Source: Pseudomonadota bacterium
GTDB taxonomy: Bacteria > Pseudomonadota > Alphaproteobacteria > Rhodobacterales > Rhodobacteraceae
Length of the DNA: 64,000 nt
Assembly (NCBI GenBank): GCA_038533575.1
Contig: JBCAYL010000001.1
Coordinates: 1,268,226 to 1,332,225 of the forward strand
Direction: 5' to 3'
The translations under genes were made by a program, and so were the position numbers. Positions 1 through 9,365 of this stretch are shown here, piece after piece. Every line of letters begins with the position of its first letter. Position 1 is the first letter of the stretch. Under the pieces are notes generated by a model that was not told the DNA's origin, did not search any database, and saw only the letters and a list, made by a program, of their open reading frames with translations.

Positions 1-2421
1 ACCTTTCGGATCCTGCCCCACCCGGGTCGCGAGGTAATCCCGCATGACCGCGACGGGCTCTGAGGCGATGAAGAGCGCGGCCTCGAGACGACCTCGGGCA
101 TGGAAGGCCAGCCGCACCATGCCGCGCGCCCGGTCCGTGACCGAGGTCACCGCCGCGTCGGGCAGATCGAACATGGCCCGGGCCCGGGCCTCCCAATCCC
201 CGTGCGCGTCAGACCCGGCGAGCTCGAGGCGAAAGCCCGCATTCGTGCGGGCGAGGGCCCAGTATTCGCTATCCGGCACAGGGCGCGCGCGGCTCACGGC
301 GAAGCCGTACCAGGCCGCGGCATAGCGCGCGACGGAGACGACGGCGGCCTTGCTCTCCGGCTGGCCGGAGACAGGGTCCACATGGCCAGCGACAAGATCG
401 TCGATGCGCCCGGACGGCGCGGTATCGCCCGCCCAATGCATGGGCGCGAAGACCTGCCCGGGGCTCACATCCTCGGTGATCCGCGCGCGGAGGATGGCCT
501 GCCCCGCGGGGCTCTGCACCTCCACAAGATCTGAGGCCGCGATGGCATAGCGGCGCGCATCCTCGGGATGCAGATCGAGGAAAGGCTCGGCCAGATGCGC
601 CGAGAGCCGCGCCGAGAGCGCGGTGCGCGTCATGGTGTGCCACTGGTCACGAATACGCCCGGTATTCAGGCGCAGCGGATAGCGCGGCGCGCGCCGTGCG
701 GCGGGTGGACGCCATGACACCGGGAGGAGCTTCGCCTTCCCGTCCGCGTGAAAGAAGCCGCCATCTGCAAAGAAGCGCCCCCCTTGCCGCGCGGCGGTCA
801 CCGGCCAGCGCGTGGGGGCGAGGCGGTCGTAGGCCTCATCGCTGAGCCCGGCGAGGCCGGATATGTCGAAGTCCTTGCCGAAGCGGCCCGCAATCCCGGA
901 AAGCGCCGCATGCTCGCGAAAGATCTCGCCCGGGCCGGTGTAGCTGAACGCATCAACCCATCCCATGCGCCGCCCCACCTCCGCGAGGATCTCCCAGTCG
1001 GCCTTCGCTCCCGCGAACGGCGGCAGCACCGCGCGTTGGCGGCTGATGGTCCGGTCTGAATTCGTGACGGTCCCCTCCTTCTCCGCCCAGGCGGCGGCGG
1101 GAAGGAGGACGTGGGCGAGGCGCGCGGTATCCGTGCGGCCGGTGATGTCGCTCACCACGACGAAATCGCAGCCCGCGATGGCGGCCCGGACGGCGGCGGC
1201 CTCAGGCATGCTCACGGCGGGGTTCGTGTGGATGATCCAGAGCGCCTTGATCCGGCCCTCCCCGACGGCGCGAAACATGTCCACGGCCTTGAGCCCCTGC
1301 GCCTCGGGCATGCGTCGGGCGCTCCAATGGGCCTGCACGGCCGCGCTGTGATCGGCGTTCTCGATGTCCAGATGGCAGGCGAGCATATTGGCCAGCCCGC
1401 CCACCTCGCGCCCGCCCATAGCGTTGGGCTGCCCGGTGACGGAGAACGGCCCAGCGCCCGGCGTTCCGATGCGCCCGGTGGCCAAGTGGCAATTAAGGAT
1501 CGCGTTGACCTTGTCCGCGCCCGAGGTGGACTGGTTCACGCCCTGCGAGAACACGGTCACGACCCGCGGCGTCCCGATCCAGAGATCGCAGAACGCCTCC
1601 ATCTCGGCTTCACTGAGGCCGGTGACGCGCGCATCGTCGGCGCGTGCGGCCTCGATCGCCGCACCAAGGCCCGCGGTGTGGCGCTGGTAGGCACTATCCA
1701 CAGCGTCGTCCGAGGCGATGCGCGCGAGCAGCCGGTTGAAGAGCGCCACGTCCGAGCCCGGCGCGAGCTTGAGATGCATGTCCGCGCCATCGCAGGACGC
1801 CGTGCGGCGCGGGTCGATGACGACGATCTTGGTGCCGCGCTGCTGCCGCGCGGCGAGGACGAGCTGGTGCAGGATCGGATGACACCAGGCGAGGTTCGAG
1901 CCGACAAGCACCACGAGGTCGGCCTCGTCGAGATCCTCGTAGGTCCCGGGCACCGTGTCCGTGCCGAAGGCGCGCTTGTGGCCGGCCACTGTGGAGGCCA
2001 TGCACAGCCTGGAATTGGTGTCGATATTCGCGGTCCCGATGAAGCCTTTGATGAGCTTGTTGGCGACGTAGTAATCCTCCGTCAGGAGCTGGCCCGAGAC
2101 GTAGAAGGCGCAGGCATCGGGGCCGTGCGTGTCGATTGTCTCGCGGAACCGATCGGCGACCAGATCAAGCGCCGTGTCCCAGCTCGCCGCCGCGCCATGG
2201 ACCCGCGGCGTGCGGAGGCGGTATCCTTGGTTGAGCGCATCGCCCACCGTCTCGTCGAGGTTGGAGCCCTTCGAGCAGAGCTTGCCGCGGTTGGCTGGGT
2301 GCTCGGGATCGCCGCGGACAGTGAGCCCGCCCGCCCCGTCGGGCGACAAGAGAACACCGCACCCAACCCCGCAATAGGGGCAGGTGGAGCGTGTCGTGGG
2401 GAGCGCGGAGCCGTCCATCAT
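1..2421 (-). CDS. nasA: Assimilatory nitrate reductase, large Mo-bis-MGD subunit (3' end cut by window edge)
   Basis: Reduces nitrate to nitrite in the cytoplasm for nitrogen assimilation. Read on the minus strand, the frame opens with a molybdopterin oxidoreductase [4Fe-4S] motif: Cys14, Cys17 and Cys21 in STCPYCGVGCG and Cys49 in GKLCSKG. Further on it shows the family signature TGRIGTPGAGPFSVTGQPNA followed by MGGREVGG. The first 807 codons are visible; the family is usually about 870 residues, so roughly the last 60 lie beyond position 1. The start ATG overlaps the stop of the upstream FAD protein (ATGA), so the two are translationally coupled; an in-frame second ATG sits three bases later. 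It is the last visible gene of the nitrate uptake operon. There is no signal peptide, which separates it from periplasmic NapA. The long plus-strand open frames across it are shadows. Confidence 0.93.
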   Translation of the reverse strand, partial: MMDGSALPTTRSTCPYCGVGCGVLLSPDGAGGLTVRGDPEHPANRGKLCSKGSNLDETVGDALNQGYRLRTPRVHGAAASWDTALDLVADRFRETIDTHGPDACAFYVSGQLLTEDYYVANKLIKGFIGTANIDTNSRLCMASTVAGHKRAFGTDTVPGTYEDLDEADLVVLVGSNLAWCHPILHQLVLAARQQRGTKIVVIDPRRTASCDGADMHLKLAPGSDVALFNRLLARIASDDAVDSAYQRHTAGLGAAIEAARADDARVTGLSEAEMEAFCDLWIGTPRVVTVFSQGVNQSTSGADKVNAILNCHLATGRIGTPGAGPFSVTGQPNAMGGREVGGLANMLACHLDIENADHSAAVQAHWSARRMPEAQGLKAVDMFRAVGEGRIKALWIIHTNPAVSMPEAAAVRAAIAGCDFVVVSDITGRTDTARLAHVLLPAAAWAEKEGTVTNSDRTISRQRAVLPPFAGAKADWEILAEVGRRMGWVDAFSYTGPGEIFREHAALSGIAGRFGKDFDISGLAGLSDEAYDRLAPTRWPVTAARQGGRFFADGGFFHADGKAKLLPVSWRPPAARRAPRYPLRLNTGRIRDQWHTMTRTALSARLSAHLAEPFLDLHPEDARRYAIAASDLVEVQSPAGQAILRARITEDVSPGQVFAPMHWAGDTAPSGRIDDLVAGHVDPVSGQPESKAAVVSVARYAAAWYGFAVSRARPVPDSEYWALARTNAGFRLELAGSDAHGDWEARARAMFDLPDAAVTSVTDRARGMVRLAFHARGRLEAALFIASEPVAVMRDYLATRVGQDPKG

Positions 2422-3638
2422 GCCGCGAGGCTGCAGCGTGGCATCGGCACGGGCTCGTGGGCCGGGCCGAAGAGCAACGTGTCGCGCAGGCCGCTCACGT
2501 CCGCGCCGCTTTGAATGAGGTCGAAATACCAGGCGCCGTCTGCGGTATCGCCGTAGATCACGGCGCCCACGAGGCGATCCCCCTCGAGGATCAGGCGCTT
2601 GTAGGTGCCTCCCGCCCGGTCATGGAAGAGAAGGTCTTCACGCCCGTCTGCCTCGGCGAAATCGCCCGCGGAGAAGAGATCGCACCCGGTGACTTTGAGC
2701 TTGGTGGCGAGGCTTTTTTGGACAAAGGCCGAAGGCCGCCCGAGCAGCGTGTCCGCCAGCGCGCGCGCCTGATCATAGAGCGGCGCCACAAGGCCGAAGA
2801 GCGCGCCGCGATGCTCCGTGCATTCGCCGAGCGCAAAGATGCTTGGATCGGAGGTCCTGAGGTGATCGTCCACAACGATGCCGCGGGCCACGTCGAGGCC
2901 TGCCTCGCTTGCAAGCTGCGTGGCGGGCCGGATGCCCACGGCCATGCAGAGGAGATCGCAGGGAATGCGGCGACCGTCTTTGAGCCGGAGCGCCTCCACG
3001 CGGCCCTGCCCTTCGATGGCCTCGGAGTGCGCGCCGAGGAGGATGCGGATGCCGCGGGCCTCGAGAGAGGACTTGAGGAGCGCCGCGGCCTCGGCGTCGA
3101 GTTGGCGCTCCATCAGGTGATCCATGAGATGCACGACCGTAACGCGGATACCGCGCGCGGCCATGCCCGCGGCCGCCTCGAGCCCCAGAAGCCCGCCGCC
3201 GATGACGACCGCCTCGCGCCCGGGAGACAGCGCCATCATCTGCTCGGTATCCTCGAGGTCGCGATAGGGGATCACCCCCGGCAGATCGTGCCCGGGCAGT
3301 GGGATCATGAAGGGCGTGGAGCCCGTGGCGATGACGAGCCTGTCGTAGGGCACCGGGCCGCGCGGACCGTGGACGATGCGCGCGGCCCGGTCGATCCGGG
3401 TGACCGGCTCTCCGAGCCGCGCGGTGATCCCATGGGCGGCGTACCAGGCATCGTCATGGGTGACGGTCTTCTCATAGGTCGTCTCCCCCGCCAGGACGGG
3501 AGAGAGCATGAGGCGGTTGTAAGTCCCGCGCGGCTCGGCGTTGAAGAGCGTGATCTCATAGGGCGCGGCCTCGGCCACGAGGTGTTCGAGGAGGCGGCCC
3601 GCCGCCATCCCCGCGCCTATGATCACGAGGCGTGTCAT
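2418..3638 (-). CDS. FAD/NAD(P)-dependent oxidoreductase, NirB/NasB N-terminal type
   Basis: A 406-residue pyridine nucleotide-disulphide oxidoreductase. It has an N-terminal FAD Rossmann motif (VIIGAGMAAGRLLEHL), a second NAD-binding motif (VIGGGLLGLEAAAGMAARG) near residue 145, and a C-terminal region resembling the FAD domain of assimilatory nitrite reductase large subunits. The siroheme and Fe-S domains of NirB are absent. Its position between the nitrate transporter ATPase and nasA, with overlapping codons on both sides, suggests it passes electrons from NAD(P)H to NasA; that role is inferred from context. The ATG at 3638 shares its A with the preceding TGA stop; a GTG three bases earlier is an alternative. 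Nitrite reduction itself is assigned to the separate nirA gene further upstream. Confidence 0.85.
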   Translation of the reverse strand: MTRLVIIGAGMAAGRLLEHLVAEAAPYEITLFNAEPRGTYNRLMLSPVLAGETTYEKTVTHDDAWYAAHGITARLGEPVTRIDRAARIVHGPRGPVPYDRLVIATGSTPFMIPLPGHDLPGVIPYRDLEDTEQMMALSPGREAVVIGGGLLGLEAAAGMAARGIRVTVVHLMDHLMERQLDAEAAALLKSSLEARGIRILLGAHSEAIEGQGRVEALRLKDGRRIPCDLLCMAVGIRPATQLASEAGLDVARGIVVDDHLRTSDPSIFALGECTEHRGALFGLVAPLYDQARALADTLLGRPSAFVQKSLATKLKVTGCDLFSAGDFAEADGREDLLFHDRAGGTYKRLILEGDRLVGAVIYGDTADGAWYFDLIQSGADVSGLRDTLLFGPAHEPVPMPRCSLAA

Positions 3639-5332
3639 CACTCAGCCGCGACGGCGGGCTTTTCCGGCTGGGGCACCGCCTTTGGCTTCGGCTTTGCGCC
3701 ATGCTCGTATTCCTCGAGGAAATCGAGGACTTCCTGGCGGTAGGTGTAGTAATCCGGATGCTCGAGCAGCGCCTTGCGGCTGCGCGGGCGGGGCAGCTTC
3801 ACATCCGTGATCTTGCCGATGGTCGCCTGCGGCCCGTTCGTCATCATGACCACGCGGTCGGCCAGAAGGATCGCCTCGTCGACGTCGTGGGTCACGCAGA
3901 TCGCGGTGACCTTCGTGCGCGACCAGACCTCCATGAGCACCTCCTGCAGCTCCCAGCGGGTGAGCGAGTCGAGCATGCCGAAGGGCTCGTCGAGGAGCAG
4001 GAGCTTGGGAGAGAGCGCGAAGGCCCGCGCGATGCCCACGCGCTGCTGCATCCCGTTTGAGAGCGACGATGCGGGCTTGTCCATGGCGTCCGCAAGGCCC
4101 ACCCGCTCCAGGTAGTACTCGACGACATCCTGCCGTTCCGTCCGGGACGCGGTGGGATAGACCCGGTCCGCGCCGATGGCGACATTCTCCTTGGCGGTGA
4201 GCCACGGGAAGAGCGAGGGCGCCTGGAAGACGACCGCGCGCTCGGGATCGGCGCCCTCCACGTGGCGCCCGTCAAGCTTGATCGCGCCCTTGGAGATCTC
4301 GTTGAGACCGGCGGCCATGGTGAGCACCGTGGATTTGCCGCAGCCCGAATGGCCGATGAGCGAGATGAATTCGCCCTTGTTGATCTTGAGGTCGAAATCC
4401 TCGACCACCGTGAGCGGCCCCTTTGGCGTAGGGTAGACCTTGTGCAATTGCGAGAAGTCGAGGAAGCGCTGCTCGATCAGGCCTTCCTGCGCCCTCACTT
4501 GCGCGGCGGGCACGCCGTGGATCGGGGTGACGGTCGGGAGCTGCTTTGCGCCCTCCACTTTCGCGGCGATGCCCACATCCATGAGATAAGATGTCACGTC
4601 GGCCCGGAGCTGCTTGAAGCCCGCATGGCTGTTCATCGCCGTGCGTTCCCGTGGCCGGGGGATGTCCACCTTGAACTCCTGCCCGAGTGTCCCGTCCGGG
4701 TTGAGCGCGATGATGCGGTCGGCGAGCACGATGGCCTCGTCCACGTCGTTGGTGATGAGGACGCAGGTCTTCTTGTCGGTCTCCCAGATCGCCTCGATCT
4801 CGTCGGCGAGGTTGGCGCGGGTGAGCGCGTCGAGCGCCGAGAGCGGCTCGTCGAGGAGAAGCACCTCCGGGTTCATGGCCAGCGCGCGCGCCACGTTGAC
4901 CCGCTGCCGCATCCCGCCGGAAAGCTCCGCCGGGCGGCGGCCCGTCGCATGACCAAGCCCCACCATCCGCACGTATTTCGAGACCTTCTCGGCCTTCTCC
5001 GCGCCGGACATTTTCGGAAACATCGCGTCGACGGCCAGCTGCACGTTTCCGTTCACCGTCAGCCAGGGCATGAGCGAGTAGCTCTGGAAGATGACGCCGC
5101 GCTCGGGCCCCGGGCCGGTGATCGGCTGCCCCTTGAAGCGCACCTCGCCCTTCGTGGGCATTTCGAGCCCGGCGAGGAGGTTGATCAGCGTCGTCTTGCC
5201 GGTGCCGGAGAAGCCGAGGAGGACGAGGAACTCGCCCTTCTCGACGGATAGGTCGATACCCTTGAGCACATCCGTGCGCGCGGTGCCCTCGCCGTAGCTC
5301 TTCGAGACGTCTGTGAGTTCGATCAGGGGCAT
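3638..5332 (-). CDS. nrtC: Nitrate ABC transporter, two ATPase domains fused in one chain (NrtC+NrtD type)
   Basis: Energises nitrate/nitrite import at the inner face of the membrane. The 564-residue protein has two complete ABC cassettes. The first has Walker A GFSGTGKTT (residues 40-48), signature LSGGMRQ (137-143) and LLLDEP (158-163). The second has Walker A GHSGCGKST (327-335), a variant signature LSNGMQQ (424-430, Gly to Asn) and LLLLDEP (444-450). Cyanobacterial NrtC instead carries a substrate-binding-like C-terminal domain and works with a separate NrtD; here both ATPases are covalently joined. It starts 4 bp after the permease gene stop and its TGA overlaps the start of the FAD reductase, so it is mid-operon. 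The degenerate second signature may make the two sites unequal. Confidence 0.9.
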   Translation of the reverse strand: MPLIELTDVSKSYGEGTARTDVLKGIDLSVEKGEFLVLLGFSGTGKTTLINLLAGLEMPTKGEVRFKGQPITGPGPERGVIFQSYSLMPWLTVNGNVQLAVDAMFPKMSGAEKAEKVSKYVRMVGLGHATGRRPAELSGGMRQRVNVARALAMNPEVLLLDEPLSALDALTRANLADEIEAIWETDKKTCVLITNDVDEAIVLADRIIALNPDGTLGQEFKVDIPRPRERTAMNSHAGFKQLRADVTSYLMDVGIAAKVEGAKQLPTVTPIHGVPAAQVRAQEGLIEQRFLDFSQLHKVYPTPKGPLTVVEDFDLKINKGEFISLIGHSGCGKSTVLTMAAGLNEISKGAIKLDGRHVEGADPERAVVFQAPSLFPWLTAKENVAIGADRVYPTASRTERQDVVEYYLERVGLADAMDKPASSLSNGMQQRVGIARAFALSPKLLLLDEPFGMLDSLTRWELQEVLMEVWSRTKVTAICVTHDVDEAILLADRVVMMTNGPQATIGKITDVKLPRPRSRKALLEHPDYYTYRQEVLDFLEEYEHGAKPKPKAVPQPEKPAVAAE

Positions 5333-5336
5333 GGTG

Positions 5337-6416
5337 TCACCGATGGTTCGAGAAGGTGAAGAGGGACTGGATCGCGTACATCAGGCGGTCGAGCAGGAAG
5401 CCGATGATGCCGATGGTGAAGACCGCGACCATGATCCGCGCGAGCGACTGGGAGGAGCCGTTCTGGAACTCGTCCCAGACGAATTTGCCGAGCCCTGGGT
5501 TCTGCGCGAGCATCTCGGCGGCGATAAGGACCATCCAGCCCACGCCGAGCGAGAGACGGAGACCTGTGAAGATGAGCGGCAGCGCCGAGGGCAGGACGAG
5601 CTTCGTGATCTTGGTCCAAGTGCTCATCTTGAGGACCTTCGAGACATTCACGAGATCCCGGTCGATGGAGCTCACCCCGAGCGAGGTGTTGATGAGCGTG
5701 GGCCAGAGCGAGCAGAGCGTCACCGTGATGGCCGAGTTGAGGAACGACTTCGCGAAGAGGCCGTCATTCGTCACGTAAACGGCCGAGACCACCATCGTGA
5801 CGATGGGGAGCCAGGCGAGCGGCGAGACCGGCTTGAAGATCTGGATGATCGGATTGAGCGCGGCATTCGCGGTGGGCGAGAGGCCCGCCATGATCCCGAG
5901 CGGGATCGCGATGACGGAGGCGATCAGAAAGCCGAAGAAGACCGTCTGGATCGAGGTCCAGATCTGCGCGTAGTAGCTCGGCGCCCCGGTATAGGCGCGC
6001 TCGACCGGCTCGCGGCCCTGCTCGGCGCGGCGCTCGTTGAGCGTAGCCACCTGCGCCTCGAAGCGAGCCTTTGACTCGGCCTTGTCCTGCGCGTCCTCGT
6101 GGAGCGCGACGGCCTGCTCCCAGACCTGCGCGGGCCCGGGGATCGCGCCGAGCGAGGTCTGCACCGTTGGCGCGAGCGTGCCCCAGAGCGTCAGGAACGC
6201 GATGATGGCGAGGATCGGCACCCCGAGAAGACGCCAGATCTCGGCGCCCTGAGCTTTCGGGTTGTCCCCCGCCGCGGCCTTCAGGACCGGTGTGAGCCAG
6301 GAAAGGCCCAGCACCTGGAACCACTTGTCGGCGGCGTTGATGCGGGTGAAGAGCCGGACTTTGCGCGCCTCGCGCGCTTCCTCGGGGCTCAGGCTGTCGG
6401 GGTCGATGGCGGTCAT
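5337..6416 (-). CDS. nrtB: Nitrate ABC transporter permease
   Basis: Membrane subunit of the nitrate importer, 359 residues. It begins with a cytoplasmic stretch of about 75 residues, then one hydrophobic segment (VPILAIIAFLTLWGTLA). A charged helical stretch of about 55 residues (near 110-160, rich in Ala, Glu, Arg) follows, then the typical BPD_transp_1 core with the EAA-like segment around VSKVLKMSTWTKITKLVLP. Usual NrtB/SsuC permeases are about 250-280 residues, so the extra length comes from the N-terminal tail and the charged insert. It lies between nrtA (109 bp spacer holding a stable hairpin) and the fused ATPase (4 bp). Confidence 0.9.
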   Translation of the reverse strand: MTAIDPDSLSPEEAREARKVRLFTRINAADKWFQVLGLSWLTPVLKAAAGDNPKAQGAEIWRLLGVPILAIIAFLTLWGTLAPTVQTSLGAIPGPAQVWEQAVALHEDAQDKAESKARFEAQVATLNERRAEQGREPVERAYTGAPSYYAQIWTSIQTVFFGFLIASVIAIPLGIMAGLSPTANAALNPIIQIFKPVSPLAWLPIVTMVVSAVYVTNDGLFAKSFLNSAITVTLCSLWPTLINTSLGVSSIDRDLVNVSKVLKMSTWTKITKLVLPSALPLIFTGLRLSLGVGWMVLIAAEMLAQNPGLGKFVWDEFQNGSSQSLARIMVAVFTIGIIGFLLDRLMYAIQSLFTFSNHR

Positions 6417-6483
6417 GGCGACGTCCTCGGGGGAAAATCTTGAATGGGGGCCGCGGGTCGTGCCCGGGCCGGGGAGGAAGCGT

Positions 6484-6517
6484 GGCGAGGCCCCGGGCCG
6501 AGACCCGGAGACTCGCC
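6484..6517 (-). promoter_or_regulatory. Intergenic stem-loop between nrtA and nrtB
   Basis: The arms GGCGAG (6484-6489) and CTCGCC (6512-6517) are perfectly complementary and enclose a second stem, CCGGG (6493-6497) with CCCGG (6504-6508). No T-run follows in the direction of transcription, so it is more likely an mRNA-stabilising hairpin than a terminator. Such hairpins between a binding-protein gene and its permease commonly let the binding protein be made in excess; that role is inferred. Confidence 0.55.
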
Positions 6518-6525
6518 GTTCCGGA

Positions 6526-7899
6526 TCAGCCTTGCACTTCGTTGCCGACGACGGTCTGGCCCGTCTTCAGCCCGATGGGCAGGCTTTCGAGGTACGCATT
6601 GGGCGCGCGGCCGTCATAGGCGATGCCATCGATGATGTCGGCGGCAGGCGTTGGTGCCTTGAAGCCGTCGCTCTCCCAGGGGAAATCTGCTTCGTTGGCG
6701 AGGCCATCGTCCACGAGCAGGCGTGCCGCTTCGAGATAGATGTCCGGCCGGTAAACGCTTTCAGCCACCTCGAAGTACCACTGGTCATCCTTCGTCTCGG
6801 CAATCTGCCCCCAGCGGCGCATCTGCGTCAGGTACCAGATGGCGTCGGAATAGTAGGGATAGGTCGCGTTGTAGCGGAAAAAGACGTTGAAATCCGGGAT
6901 GTCGCGGCGGTCGCCTTTCTCGAACTCGAAGAATCCGGTCATCGAGTTGGCGATGACCTCGGCATCGGCACCCACGTATTCGGGGCGCGAAAGCATCTCG
7001 ACGGCCTCGAGGCGGTTGGCGTTGTCATTCTCGTCGAGCCAGATCGCGGCGCGGATGAGCGCCTTCACGATGGCCTTCGTCGTGTTGGGGTTCTCGTCGG
7101 CGAACTCCTTGGTGATGCCGAAGACCTTCTCGGGGTTGTTCTTCCACATCTGGTAATCGGTGATGACTGGCACGCCGATGCCCTTAAACACCGCCTGCTG
7201 GTTCCACGGCTCGCCCACGCAATAGCCATGGATCGTGCCCGCCTCGAGCGTCGCCGGCATCTGCGGCGGCGGCGTCACGGAGAGGAAGACGTCCGCGCCG
7301 ATCTGGCCGGAGATGTTATCGGGCGAGTAATAGCCGGGCTCGAGCCCGCCCGCGGCCAGCCAGTAGCGCAGCTCGTAATTGTGCGTGGAGACCGGGAAGA
7401 CCATGCCCATGTTGAAAGGCTCGCCGCGGTTCGCGAATTCCTCGACCACCGGCGTCAGCGCGGAGGCGGAGATCGGATGCACCGGGCGCCCGTCATCCAT
7501 GGAGGGGATATTGGGCCGCATCATCTCCCAGACCTCGTTCGACACGGTGATGCCGTTGCCGTTCAGGTCCATGGAGAAGGGGGTGATGATATGGGCTTCG
7601 GTGCCATAGCCAATGGTCGCCGCGAGCGGCTGGCCAGCCAGCATGTGCGCCCCGTCGAGCGTGCCGTCGATGACCCCGTCGAGCAGCACCTTCCAGTTCG
7701 CCTGCGCCTCGAGGGTCACGAAGAGCCCCTCGTCGAGGAAGTAGCCGTTCTCGTAGGCCACCGCGAGCGGCGCCATGTCGGTGAGCTTGATGAAGCCGAA
7801 GGTCAGCTCGTCCTTTTCGAGCTCCAGCAGTTCAGCAGCGGCTGGGCTCGTCAGCGCGGCGGTCATGGCCGCGGCTGCAAAGAGTTTCCTGGCGATCAT
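6526..7899 (-). CDS. nrtA: Nitrate-binding periplasmic protein (NrtA/CmpA family)
   Basis: Substrate-binding component of the nitrate importer, 457 residues. A Sec-type signal peptide is visible ([19 protein letters not shown], probable cleavage after AAA near residue 22). The mature part starts with the family segment [21 protein letters not shown] and contains [13 protein letters not shown]. The start at 7899 was chosen because the frame upstream of it lacks homology and an AAGGA box lies 9 bp before this ATG. It is the first structural gene after the leader that carries the ANTAR-type hairpins and terminator, so its expression should depend on NasT-mediated antitermination. It is closely related to the cytoplasmic NasS encoded just upstream; a signal peptide is present here and absent there. 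Confidence 0.93.
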   Translation of the reverse strand: MIARKLFAAAAMTAALTSPAAAELLELEKDELTFGFIKLTDMAPLAVAYENGYFLDEGLFVTLEAQANWKVLLDGVIDGTLDGAHMLAGQPLAATIGYGTEAHIITPFSMDLNGNGITVSNEVWEMMRPNIPSMDDGRPVHPISASALTPVVEEFANRGEPFNMGMVFPVSTHNYELRYWLAAGGLEPGYYSPDNISGQIGADVFLSVTPPPQMPATLEAGTIHGYCVGEPWNQQAVFKGIGVPVITDYQMWKNNPEKVFGITKEFADENPNTTKAIVKALIRAAIWLDENDNANRLEAVEMLSRPEYVGADAEVIANSMTGFFEFEKGDRRDIPDFNVFFRYNATYPYYSDAIWYLTQMRRWGQIAETKDDQWYFEVAESVYRPDIYLEAARLLVDDGLANEADFPWESDGFKAPTPAADIIDGIAYDGRAPNAYLESLPIGLKTGQTVVGNEVQG

Positions 7900-7972
7900 G
7901 GATGTCGATCCTTTCCATGGGGCGCGGGAGGACGCGCCGGGTAATGTGCCGGGCCCGGGGGCCCAAAATGAC

Positions 7973-8023
7973 AAAAGCCGCCTGTAATCCACGGGAGGGA
8001 GAGACCGTGGTCACAAGCGGCTT
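7973..8023 (-). terminator. Leader terminator (attenuator) upstream of nrtA
   Basis: On the minus strand the arms AAGCCGC (8023-8017) and GCGGCTT (7981-7975) pair, enclosing a second stem CCACGG/CCGTGG, and run straight into a short T-stretch at 7976-7973. It lies about 75 bp upstream of the nrtA start and downstream of the tandem hairpins at 8064-8095. The layout of paired hairpins followed by a terminator is that of NasT/NasR-type antitermination leaders. Confidence 0.75.
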
Positions 8024-8063
8024 CGCTTCGGAGAGTGCCCGAGCATCCGGGCGGTATGAGAGC

Positions 8064-8095
8064 GGGCATCCTTGCCCTGGGCTTCGTTATGGCCC
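8064..8095 (-). promoter_or_regulatory. Tandem ANTAR-target hairpins in the nitrate leader RNA
   Basis: Read on the minus strand there are two adjacent hairpins, each with GGGC/GCCC arms. The first (8095-8079) has the loop CATAACGAA. The second (8077-8064) has the hexaloop AAGGAT, with A at position 1 and G at position 4, as described for ANTAR-protein RNA targets. One base separates them. The first loop contains AACGAA, which has the same A1/G4 pattern but is not closed by a perfect hexaloop stem. Likely ligand: the NasT protein encoded at 9362-9946. Confidence 0.7.
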
Positions 8096-8186
8096 GGAGA
8101 GGGGCGCAGAAGAATTGAAAGTTCCAGATCGGGGCGCTTTTTCTGCGGTTGCAGCATGCGCCGGTGTCCCGTTGCTCAAATCTTGT

Positions 8187-9365
8187 TCAATGCGTCCCGG
8201 ACGGCTCGAAAATGCGCCCGTCGAAGAACGTGTCCCGGGAGAGAATCAGCCGCCCGCCCATGGAGCCCACCGCCGTCGGTTCCACCATGGCCCCCTCGAG
8301 CTTGGCCGATGCGGAGGGCAGATCATGGGCCACGCCCGACAGCGCCTGCCGGTAGATATCGGAGCGGAAGGTGCTCCGCCCCGCCTCCGCCGCGCTCTCC
8401 GGCGGTAGCTTGGCGCGCTCGGCCAGCTGGCGCGCGATCCACTCCGCCTGGCTTTTCCACGGGAAGCCGGCCGCACCGTCGAAGAACTCGAGGAACCCCG
8501 GCGCGAGACGCCTCTCTCCCGCGGGATTGATGCCAAACTGCCCGCTCAGCGCGGGCTCGAGCAGTTCGGGTGCGAGGTGAAGATAGGCCTCTTGGCTCAA
8601 GAGCTCGGTCGCGAGCGCGCGGGAGCCCGGCTGCGCCAGCCAGCGCGCGGCCCGCCAGGTGGCCCGGATGAGACGGCGCGCGACGTCCTGCTGAGGCGCG
8701 ATCCAGTCAGCGCGCACCGCGATGACCTTTTCGGGCGCGAAGGCCCAGATCGCCGCGCCCGGAAGAAGAAGTTCGCCCACGCCGGCCTCCACGGAGCGCG
8801 ATCCCCAGGGCTCGCCCACGCAGAACGCATCGATTTCGCCCGCCTCCAGCGCATCTTTCATTAGGGGTGGTGGAACGGTGCGGATGTCCACCGACTGGGG
8901 CGCTGGAAGGCCCAGCGCCGTCAACCAGTAGAAGACGAGCTCCGCATGCATGGAAAACGGGAACGGGACGCCGATGCGCAGCCCCCTCGGCTTTGCACGT
9001 ATAAGCGCGGTGCCCGCGGCGTGCGCATCGGCGAAATCGAAGCCGTGCCCGCCCTCGCGCATGGCGGTGGCCAGCGCGCGGCTCACGCCGATGACATTGC
9101 CATTGACCGACAGGACCGAGAGGGCATGGAGCGGTGCCCCTGCCCCGCCGAGCCCCAGCGCGGAGGCCACGGGGACCGGGGAGAGCATGTGCGCGGCGTC
9201 CACATGTCCGAAACAGAGCCTGTCGCGCAGGAGCGACCATGTCCCGGCTTTCTCCAACGTGAGCTTGAGCCCCTCTTCTTCCGCGAGCCCCATCTCGGCG
9301 GCCACGATGAGCGGGGCGGCATCAACCAGCGGGATGAACCCGATCTTGAGCGCATCGAGCTTCAT
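8187..9365 (-). CDS. nasS: Nitrate/nitrite-sensing regulator NasS (cytoplasmic NrtA-like protein)
   Basis: A 392-residue protein of the NrtA/CmpA binding-protein fold (start LKIGFIPLVDAAPLIVAAE, later FCVGEPWGSRS) with no signal peptide, as expected for a cytosolic sensor. In Paracoccus and Azotobacter, NasS binds NasT and releases it when nitrate or nitrite is present, allowing NasT to antiterminate the nas transcript. The gene overlaps the nasT stop by 4 bp (ATGA), so the partners are coupled. The nrtA leader with its hairpins starts about 90 bp downstream of the nasS stop, which places the regulators immediately upstream of their probable target. Confidence 0.88.
   Translation of the reverse strand: MKLDALKIGFIPLVDAAPLIVAAEMGLAEEEGLKLTLEKAGTWSLLRDRLCFGHVDAAHMLSPVPVASALGLGGAGAPLHALSVLSVNGNVIGVSRALATAMREGGHGFDFADAHAAGTALIRAKPRGLRIGVPFPFSMHAELVFYWLTALGLPAPQSVDIRTVPPPLMKDALEAGEIDAFCVGEPWGSRSVEAGVGELLLPGAAIWAFAPEKVIAVRADWIAPQQDVARRLIRATWRAARWLAQPGSRALATELLSQEAYLHLAPELLEPALSGQFGINPAGERRLAPGFLEFFDGAAGFPWKSQAEWIARQLAERAKLPPESAAEAGRSTFRSDIYRQALSGVAHDLPSASAKLEGAMVEPTAVGSMGGRLILSRDTFFDGRIFEPSGTH

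Noticed and set aside
1111..3743. Long plus-strand open frames over nasA and the FAD reductase
   Set aside because: No recognisable domain; the minus strand encodes conserved cofactor motifs throughout.
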